58,299 nt of DNA, taken from NCBI GenBank assembly GCA_029213075.1, contig JARGPO010000035.1, forward strand, positions 1-58,299. The letters run 5' to 3'. The stretch is from Legionellaceae bacterium (GTDB lineage Bacteria > Pseudomonadota > Gammaproteobacteria > Legionellales > Legionellaceae). The translations under genes and the position numbers were made by a program. The notes beneath the pieces are model-generated. The model had not been told where the DNA came from and did not search any database. It saw nothing but the letters and a program-made list of their open reading frames with translations. The number at the start of each line of letters is the position of its first letter. Position 1 is the first letter of the stretch. Shown in pieces: positions 1-6,706 of the stretch.

Positions 1-2037
1 GATAAACTCAATGGTTATACTCGCCTTTATAAAACAGGCGATCTTGTAAGGTGGTTGCCAAATGGCGAAATTGAATATGTTGGGCGTAATGATTGTCAGG
101 TTAAAATTCGTGGATATAGGATTGAGCTCTCTGAAATTGAAGGTATCATTGTTTCTTATAGTCAAATAAAACAAGTCATTGTCCTTCCATATTTTCATAA
201 GACTCAATTAGGAAAGGTTGTTTATTTAGTATCTTATTACGTCAGTGATAATGATATTAAAGAGGTAGATTTACAACAATATATTAAAGATTATTTGCCT
301 GATTATATGTTGCCTCATTATTATGTTAAAGTTTCGAATTTTCCATTAACTTTAAATGGGAAAGTAGATATAAAAAGCTTACCTGTTCCTAAAATAAGCG
401 CTAAAGAAAAAATGTATATCAAACCTCGTACAAAAACTGAAGTTACTATTTGTAATATTTGGCAAGAAGTTCTAGGAATTAAAAAAATTGGGGTTAAGGA
501 AAATTTCTTTCAATTAGGTGGTAATTCCATTCAGGCAATCCAAGTTTCGCATTGTTTGAAAAAGGCATCTTTGAATTGTAAAGTGCATGATATCTTTAGT
601 TATCAAAATATTGAGTTGCTAGCGAAATATCTTGAGGGAAAACCTGATGTTAATCAGGTTCTTATTAAATCAAAAAGTAATAAAAGGTTAGTCAGTAACT
701 CGTTAAAATCAAGGTTACATAAAGAGTATGATATTCAAGCCTGCTACCCTTTGTCTAACTTTCAGTCATACTTTGTAAGGCATGATCTATCTGAAAATAA
801 TACTATAGGAAATTTTACTTCACAATTAGTATATTATTATCGACATGAATTAAATGTGCGTTTATTTAGAGAAGCTTGGAGGAACACTATTAATAAATAT
901 CCTGCTCTTAGAACATGTTTTAATTGGGAAGAAGTACCGATACAATTAGTATGTGAAGCAGGAGTTCTAGACTTTACTGAGTATGATTTATCTAAAGAAG
1001 ATATATCCTGGAATGATCCATGTAACAAAAATAAAAAAGATAAAGTTGAGTTGGAGATAATAAAAAACTCACTTATTGATAAAATCGAATTAAATAAACT
1101 TTCTTTATTAAATTTGCATTTAGTGAAATTTAATGCGAAAGAATACATGTTTATTCTCAATATACATCATTCGATCTATGATGGATGGAGTAATGATATA
1201 ATTATTAATACAGCAAATGGTTTTTATCAAAAACTTTTAAATAATGAAACACTAAAATACGAGGTAGATACATCTTATTTTAGAGCTCAGGACTATATTG
1301 CACATCATCGAAAAGAATCTGATCAGCATTGGTGCAATGAAGTTAAATCAGTAAAATCAGATGAATTTTTACAGTTATTATTCAATTTTCCAGAGTATTA
1401 TAATGTGATAAAACATAATCCTGAAAACATTAGAAAAATTACTTTAAATATATGTGATAAACAATTTCAATCTTTACATGAAATTTCCAAGCAAGAAACA
1501 TTAACAATGCAAGTAATTGTACAATATGCCTGGCATAGAGTATTTTATAATATAACTAAAGCTAAACAAACAGTTATTGGAACTATCTCATCTGGTAGAG
1601 GCATTTCTGTTCCTGATATTGACCAAAGCGTTGGTTGCTTCATAAATAAACTTCCCATAGTTTTGGATTGGGAGGATGATTTACCACTGCGTGAGCATTT
1701 AAAAAAATTGCAGAAAAAAACAATGTATTTGGAAGATTATGACTGCGCTAATTTTGACCCTCTTGAGAAGGATTGTTTAATTGAGTTTTGGTTTCAAAAC
1801 TTCCCAAAAACTCTTGAAGAAGATGAACTTAAAATAACAACACGTTTCGAAAATTACGAGGAAGTTTTAATGGTCGGAAGCTTGTTAGAAATAGCGTGCT
1901 ATCAAGAAGAAAATGAACTGTTAATAGAAATGGATTTTGATTTATCATATCTATCAATGTCTAAAGGCAAAGAAATGATCGCCGAATTACAAAAAATTCT
2001 TCAAGAAATGGAAACAGCTTTGTTAGGTTTTAAGTAG
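1..2037 (+). CDS. Non-ribosomal peptide synthetase, 3' part (A C-terminus - PCP - C domain)
   Basis: The reading frame is open from the left edge, so this is the 3' end of a larger gene. The first residues carry adenylation-domain motifs A7/A8 (YKTGDLVRW, then GRNDCQVKIRGYRIELSEIE) and A10 (LTLNGKVD). A carrier domain follows with the phosphopantetheine serine in LGGNSIQ (codon at 526). A condensation domain follows with the catalytic HHSIYDG motif (codons from 1165) and the late GRGISVPDIDQSVGCFIN motif. The protein stops there without a thioesterase or reductase domain. By family knowledge, A activates an amino acid, PCP carries it as a thioester and C joins it to an acceptor. A terminal C domain suggests release by condensation or hand-over to another protein. 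Substrate cannot be read because the specificity pocket lies upstream of the window. Codon use is very AT-rich. Confidence 0.93.
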   Translation, partial: DKLNGYTRLYKTGDLVRWLPNGEIEYVGRNDCQVKIRGYRIELSEIEGIIVSYSQIKQVIVLPYFHKTQLGKVVYLVSYYVSDNDIKEVDLQQYIKDYLPDYMLPHYYVKVSNFPLTLNGKVDIKSLPVPKISAKEKMYIKPRTKTEVTICNIWQEVLGIKKIGVKENFFQLGGNSIQAIQVSHCLKKASLNCKVHDIFSYQNIELLAKYLEGKPDVNQVLIKSKSNKRLVSNSLKSRLHKEYDIQACYPLSNFQSYFVRHDLSENNTIGNFTSQLVYYYRHELNVRLFREAWRNTINKYPALRTCFNWEEVPIQLVCEAGVLDFTEYDLSKEDISWNDPCNKNKKDKVELEIIKNSLIDKIELNKLSLLNLHLVKFNAKEYMFILNIHHSIYDGWSNDIIINTANGFYQKLLNNETLKYEVDTSYFRAQDYIAHHRKESDQHWCNEVKSVKSDEFLQLLFNFPEYYNVIKHNPENIRKITLNICDKQFQSLHEISKQETLTMQVIVQYAWHRVFYNITKAKQTVIGTISSGRGISVPDIDQSVGCFINKLPIVLDWEDDLPLREHLKKLQKKTMYLEDYDCANFDPLEKDCLIEFWFQNFPKTLEEDELKITTRFENYEEVLMVGSLLEIACYQEENELLIEMDFDLSYLSMSKGKEMIAELQKILQEMETALLGFK

Positions 2038-2073
2038 TTGCATGCCCAATCCTCATAAGAGCAAATGCAACTA
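2035..2073 (+). terminator. Weak stem-loop after the NRPS gene
   Basis: TAGTTGCAT (2035-2043) pairs with ATGCAACTA (2065-2073) across a 21-base loop, starting in the NRPS stop codon. No U-run follows, so it may be a weak terminator or an mRNA 3' end structure. Confidence 0.3.
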
Positions 2074-2392
2074 AGTTAGACAAAAATTACATTAGACTGC
2101 AATGGCAGGTGCGTAAGGTGAGTTAAAAGTAATATTTGTAACATAAAAATATCATATCACTTGGAATTGATATTTACGATAGTTTAATATTTTGCCGGCC
2201 AATATATCGAATAATCCAAGATAATTCGTTGTTTGAGTGTTTTTTGGTGGTTTAAAAATAAATGGCTTTGTAATATTACAAGGGTATTTAAAAATAATAT
2301 TTCTTGAATGAATTCTCAAAATCAAAGTTGATTCTTTGATCTGATAGTTATATTAGCATATCCTTTCTTTAAATGGATAAGGAGGTTTTACT
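2038..2392. other. Intergenic stretch, AT-rich, no gene seen
   Basis: About 355 bases between the NRPS and the monooxygenase. Apart from the stem-loop at its left end and the Shine-Dalgarno at its right end I see no ORF, RNA gene or repeat. The length suggests the monooxygenase has its own promoter, but no clear -35/-10 pair stands out. Confidence 0.6.
2379..2385 (+). promoter_or_regulatory. Shine-Dalgarno AAGGAGG fixing a TTG start
   Basis: A perfect AAGGAGG lies 7 bases before the TTG at 2393. The ATG at 2373 is in another frame. This supports TTG as the true start of the monooxygenase. Confidence 0.8.
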
Positions 2393-3556
2393 TTGCAAAA
2401 ATTAAAGAAAGTGTTGGTCGTTGGTGCGAGTATTGCAGGACCAGCAATTGCTTATTGGCTCGAGAAATATGGATTTACACCGACTCTTATAGAAAAGAGT
2501 CCTGAGAGAAGGAAGGGTGGCTATGCGATCGATATAAGGGGAAAAGCAGTTGATGTTGTGAAGATGATGGGATTATACGAATCGATATGCGCATCTAGAA
2601 CAACAATTCAATTCCACCAATATGTTAATAAAGATGGAACAGTTCTTCATGAAGAGTTTGGAGAGAAGTGCCGCTTTCGTGAGGGAGATGATGTTGAGAT
2701 CAATAGGAATGAGCTATCAAATATACTGATAGGTGCTGTATCTAGTGTCCCAATAAAATATGGAATATCTATTAAATCATTGAATCAACATGTAGATCAT
2801 GTTCAAGTTGAGTTTTCAGATGGTAGTTGTGATAATTACAACCTTATTATTGGTTCAGATGGATTGCACTCAAGTGTAAGGAAAATGGTTTTTAATCCCA
2901 ACGAGTATGTATTACCAGATTTAGGTTTCTACATTGCTGTTTTTAGTGCACCGAATTATCTAAAATTAAATCACTCGGGTATTTTATATAAATCTATTGG
3001 TAAATCATTGTCTGTTGCTAGTGATAAAGACCCAAAAATGGCTTTATATTGGTTTATGATTAGGACTCAAGCTAAGCTAGATGATATGAAACAGGTAAGT
3101 GTCCAAAAAAAATTTCTACATGAGCAATACCAAAAAACAGGTTGGGAGAGCAAGAAAATTTTAACATTGCTTGATAGGGCTGATGACTTATATTTTGACT
3201 CTATTACACAAGTTAAAATGGATAAATGGTCTAAAGGTCGTATTGTTTTGTTAGGGGATTCAGGCTATTGCGCCTCTCCTTTATCTGGTCAAGGGACCAG
3301 TCTTGCATTAATCGGAGCTTATATCCTTGCTGGAGAGCTAAAAACTGCTAATGGTGATTATGAAGCAGCATTTGACAGATATAAAAATTTGTTTACGTCA
3401 TTTGTTAACGCCAACCAATCTTTTGGTGTTTGGGTAAGTAAAAAATATCACTCTAATGAAGAGAAAAATATTGAGGACTCGGAACAAATAAATATTCAAG
3501 TAATGGAAAAAATAGCTCAAGTGAAAAATGCAATTCAGTTACCAGATTATAAATGA
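2393..3556 (+). CDS. FAD-dependent monooxygenase (PHBH/TetX-like fold)
   Basis: A 387-residue class A flavoprotein. Three hallmarks are visible: the N-terminal dinucleotide-binding motif VVGASIAGPAIAYWLEK (residues about 8-24), the DG motif in IIGSDGLHSSVRK, and the GD motif in VLLGDSGYCASPLSGQG that holds the FAD ribityl chain. Length matches single-component aromatic hydroxylases and TetX-type enzymes. These use NADPH and O2 to hydroxylate aromatic or polyketide-like substrates. Placed directly after an NRPS gene, it could tailor the peptide product; that is inference from position, since 355 bases separate them. The start is TTG, chosen for the perfect Shine-Dalgarno 7 bases upstream. Substrate cannot be named. 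No signal peptide, so cytosolic. Confidence 0.88.
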   Translation: MQKLKKVLVVGASIAGPAIAYWLEKYGFTPTLIEKSPERRKGGYAIDIRGKAVDVVKMMGLYESICASRTTIQFHQYVNKDGTVLHEEFGEKCRFREGDDVEINRNELSNILIGAVSSVPIKYGISIKSLNQHVDHVQVEFSDGSCDNYNLIIGSDGLHSSVRKMVFNPNEYVLPDLGFYIAVFSAPNYLKLNHSGILYKSIGKSLSVASDKDPKMALYWFMIRTQAKLDDMKQVSVQKKFLHEQYQKTGWESKKILTLLDRADDLYFDSITQVKMDKWSKGRIVLLGDSGYCASPLSGQGTSLALIGAYILAGELKTANGDYEAAFDRYKNLFTSFVNANQSFGVWVSKKYHSNEEKNIEDSEQINIQVMEKIAQVKNAIQLPDYK

Positions 3557-3856
3557 AAATATTATAATTGCTCTAGATGTTTAGAGTTATAAATTTAATC
3601 GGGGGTTAAAAGATCTGCTTTATTCTACTTATATGCGAACTAAATACAACATGTTTAGATGATTATGAAATAGATAGATCTTTGATTACTCAACAAATCA
3701 ACATTACCAAAAATGCAATAAATTTTGGATGTGTTGACTCACTGTAATTTGATGTATATTACGTTGGGTGTTACAACCCAATTTCCCTGCTGTTTGAAAA
3801 AACAACATTACTGTCCTAATATTAATCTATATGGTTTTTATTTTCAGAGGGTAGTT
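3557..3856. other. Intergenic region with a promoter and a 5' UTR hairpin
   Basis: No gene is seen. The right half holds a candidate promoter (3734-3762) and a small hairpin in the predicted leader, TTGGGT / ACCCAA around 3764-3782. Confidence 0.5.
3734..3762 (+). promoter_or_regulatory. Candidate sigma-70 promoter for the 640-residue unknown protein
   Basis: TTGACT (3734-3739), a 17-base spacer, then TATTAC (3757-3762). It lies downstream of an in-frame TTG at 3725, which argues that translation starts later, at the ATG at 3857. Confidence 0.5.
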
Positions 3857-5779
3857 ATGCACTCAAAAATATCATCTAGGTTAGCAAATAAAGTTGCATC
3901 AGCATCGAAACAGACTTTGGTTATGCCATTTGGGGCTAGATATGTTCCACAACGAAAAATATGTAATTGGCGATCTGGATCTAGTGGGATTTGGACTCCA
4001 AAGCATGAAATCATAAAAAAGCCTGATTATGAGGTGGTTATAGGAGGGGTAGCTGCTGGTCTTGGTTTGTGGGATGCTCTTGAATTTCATCCTCAATCAG
4101 CTCATTCGGATGTATTATTTGTGTGTGGTGATGACTGGATTGATCCTATGAAGGTAGGTTTATATGGTGATGAATTATGGGGACAATGCTTCAAAGATAT
4201 GCCTGATAAGTGTAAAAATATATTACTAGAAAAATGGCCTCGGTTACAACCTGAAGATAGATTAAACTTAGAACAAGCACAGTATATGCGACATCAAGTT
4301 ATATTGAGAGTTGCAAGTCTTAGGAATGTAACTTTAATTAGAGATGAGGTTACAGGTATAAGTGAAAGTGGAGAGATTTCTTTTAACAAGCACTCCAAAA
4401 TATGTGTACCGACAGAAAACTCATATTTTTATAATCATGCTCGTACCCCAAATGTTATTCGTTTTCCAGTTATAGGCTCTGATGGTAAATTGTCTTATAA
4501 ATATGCTAGGCCTCATTCGGTTGGGTACTCAATGGATAAAGATGATTTTTTGGGTAAGTACTCGGTGTTATTTGGAACTAGTGTTTCTTCTACATGGTCG
4601 TATCAACATTTTGAGGTAAATAAACAGTTTACGGAAACAATATGTTTAGGTGAACATGGTACAAAGTGGCAAATGGTTCCAGCAAATGAATCTATACAGG
4701 TCGATAAAATAACAAGGCTTATGCTTCCTCCTAGTGCGAGATCTCTAAACTTAGACACCGAACAGTTTGAAGATTACAAATCATCAAAAATTAAGGAAAT
4801 GTTTGGAGTTGAAGCACATGGTATGGATAAAGATGAAAAAGATCTGAAGTATCAGGAGTATTGTCATGCTAAAGGGTATGCAACCAATTTTTATGATCCT
4901 ACAACTGGGAAAATGAGATTAGAAGGTAAAAAGCTGGGATTTGAAGACACTGATGTTAAGGGTTCACAGGAAAATCTAGTTATACAAGATGTTAGCCCGA
5001 AGAGTTATATGTCAGCGGCGGGAATTAGCGCATGCCCAGGCATAACAAGTAAGCTGCCAAATTCTAGAAAAACCGACTTAAATATGACACGCAGAGAGAT
5101 AACATCTGTACGAAATATTCCGACAGGTAGCTTGATTGATAGTTACTTTCATTACCAATCTAACACATTTAATCCTCCCTCGAATTTGAGAGGTATATTT
5201 CCATTTATTCTAGATGAGTCTTTGGAAAATAGAATATCTGATGGTTTAGTTAAATATTCAATTAAGTTAAACAAATCAGAATTTTTTAAGTTTATTAAAG
5301 ATAAAATTTGCATTCTACATCATTCTCCATCTGAGGATGAATTACATAATATATGGAAAAGTTCTTTTATGAGTAGTCACCCAGGTGTAACTGAAGATGA
5401 TTGGAATGAATTTAAAATTTCTTTTACTAAAGTTGTTCCTAGTGATGTTTTAAGGCACTCAAGACATGAAGAGTTTAAAATGCATGTGGAAGAATATGCT
5501 CTAAAAGAGAGGATAGAGATTCATACTGATGTCTTATTTAGAGAGTTAGAGAACAAAGTATTAGCTCTTGATCATTGTCCTTCATTAGAGGAAATGTGTA
5601 CTTTTTTCATTGATTCATATATTGAGGCTAACCCAGACTCAACCGATATTGATTTAGATGAGTTTCAAAATTTTATAATTTCCACTAATTATCGAGATCT
5701 TATGGTACATATGTCATGCCATAATGATGCAGACACTCATGCTTATGATCCAAACGATGAAAAAAACATTCAAATGTAG
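3857..5779 (+). CDS. Unknown protein; divergent dinucleotide-binding-like body, duplicated C-terminal module
   Basis: 640 residues from the ATG at 3857, preceded by GAGGG and by a promoter that excludes the longer TTG-initiated frame. I do not recognise the family. Residues 1-50 hold many Lys/Arg/Ser and no Asp/Glu, like a mitochondrial presequence. A Rossmann-like strand-loop follows (YEVVIGGVAAGLGLWDALE, then DVLFVCGDD) and a segment NVTLIRDEVTGI that looks like the FAD-family strand, with a second possible nucleotide-binding loop SVLFGTSVSS. The glycine pattern is imperfect, so cofactor binding is uncertain. Near the C-terminus a module of about 50 residues occurs twice (about 476-525 and 560-610), sharing a K..L.H.PS.[ED]E pattern and ending [DN]EF. 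It lies between a flavin monooxygenase and another unknown, and could be a secreted effector or a tailoring-related protein. Confidence 0.75.
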   Translation: MHSKISSRLANKVASASKQTLVMPFGARYVPQRKICNWRSGSSGIWTPKHEIIKKPDYEVVIGGVAAGLGLWDALEFHPQSAHSDVLFVCGDDWIDPMKVGLYGDELWGQCFKDMPDKCKNILLEKWPRLQPEDRLNLEQAQYMRHQVILRVASLRNVTLIRDEVTGISESGEISFNKHSKICVPTENSYFYNHARTPNVIRFPVIGSDGKLSYKYARPHSVGYSMDKDDFLGKYSVLFGTSVSSTWSYQHFEVNKQFTETICLGEHGTKWQMVPANESIQVDKITRLMLPPSARSLNLDTEQFEDYKSSKIKEMFGVEAHGMDKDEKDLKYQEYCHAKGYATNFYDPTTGKMRLEGKKLGFEDTDVKGSQENLVIQDVSPKSYMSAAGISACPGITSKLPNSRKTDLNMTRREITSVRNIPTGSLIDSYFHYQSNTFNPPSNLRGIFPFILDESLENRISDGLVKYSIKLNKSEFFKFIKDKICILHHSPSEDELHNIWKSSFMSSHPGVTEDDWNEFKISFTKVVPSDVLRHSRHEEFKMHVEEYALKERIEIHTDVLFRELENKVLALDHCPSLEEMCTFFIDSYIEANPDSTDIDLDEFQNFIISTNYRDLMVHMSCHNDADTHAYDPNDEKNIQM

Positions 5780-5875
5780 TGCTTGTCTAAGGAATATTAA
5801 TTGTAAGATGACACTAATTTATAACTTTTCTTTATAAAATAATTTATTAATACCAACTATTTTTTGAATAAATAC

Positions 5876-5904
5876 TTGACATAAAGTGTTAGTTTTTAGA
5901 TAAT
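5876..5904 (+). promoter_or_regulatory. Near-consensus sigma-70 promoter
   Basis: TTGACA (5876-5881), a 17-base spacer and GATAAT (5899-5904). This is the best promoter match in the left part of the window. The in-frame TTG at 5904 falls inside the -10 box, so the following gene must start downstream, at the ATG at 5943. Confidence 0.75.
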
Positions 5905-5942
5905 TGGGTCTAAATAAACAACATCATGTTTTGGGGCTATTT

Positions 5943-6455
5943 ATGTTAGGAATTAAGAGAACACAAAAGTTAACGTCATCTTTGGTACGAGGGATGTTAT
6001 TTTCATCCTATTATTTTACCGCTCCAAAAAACTGGATGGAACTTTGGTTTAACTCTTCTAAGAATGCAGGTAAGAAAGCTATAAAATCATCAATTCCAGA
6101 AAGTCACTATGTTCTAGCTCCGAATATATATTACAACCCAACTCGTGGAGTAAGACCAGGATATCCACTAGCCTCATTAAGTAACGAGGTCTTTTTGGAT
6201 GCACTTGTAGATAATATATATAAGGATAGATCGGTAATATCTTTTTTGAAAGTAATAAATAAAACTCATATTTTACAAGAAACAGAAAGTGGTTTGTGTC
6301 ATATTCCTGATGAAGACTTAAAATTTTTGGACCGTGTTGCAGGTTTTGCAATAACTCCTGAAGAAAATAAGCAACGTATACGTGACTTAATTGCCGAACA
6401 CGTCACAGAAGATTTGCCTGAAGTAGATAGCTCTTCTAAATTTACTCTATCTTAA
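5943..6455 (+). CDS. Unknown 170-residue protein with basic, presequence-like N-terminus
   Basis: The start was set at ATG 5943: a TGGGG lies about 8 bases upstream and the promoter's -10 box overlaps the earlier TTG. No known domain is recognised. Residues 1-32 contain Lys/Arg at 5, 6, 9, 16 and 29 and no acidic residue (MLGIKRTQKLTSSLVRGM then LFSSYYF), an amphipathic, mitochondrial-presequence-like stretch. The rest is mixed, with a run YNPTRGVRPGYPLASLSNEV and an acidic-then-serine tail (EDLPEVDSSSKF). It stands alone behind its own strong promoter and is convergent with the kinase gene. A translocated protein is a possible reading, not shown. Confidence 0.65.
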   Translation: MLGIKRTQKLTSSLVRGMLFSSYYFTAPKNWMELWFNSSKNAGKKAIKSSIPESHYVLAPNIYYNPTRGVRPGYPLASLSNEVFLDALVDNIYKDRSVISFLKVINKTHILQETESGLCHIPDEDLKFLDRVAGFAITPEENKQRIRDLIAEHVTEDLPEVDSSSKFTLS

Positions 6456-6706
6456 AACCATTTAGACCACTGCAATTAATTAAATCGACCGACGGTGCCT
6501 TGTTTAATCAGCTTGAATTATAACGGTAATTCAATTATTCAAGTCTTGATAAAGCAAGGTTATTTTATATTAATTTCAATAACTTTTAAGTTAATAGATC
6601 TTTTAGTTAGTTTAACACTCAAAAAGATACTTAGTATCACATGCTTTATTGCGATTTTTAAGTATAGGTTAAATTTAGATATGTTATGAGACTAAAGCCA
6701 ATCGCG

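Noticed and set aside
3725-3856. 44-residue N-terminal extension of the 640-residue protein from TTG
   Set aside because: The TTG lies upstream of the candidate promoter and has no Shine-Dalgarno, while ATG 3857 does.
6495-6689. 64-codon ORF after the 170-residue protein
   Set aside because: No Shine-Dalgarno, extreme hydrophobic AT-rich composition, and no similarity recognised.
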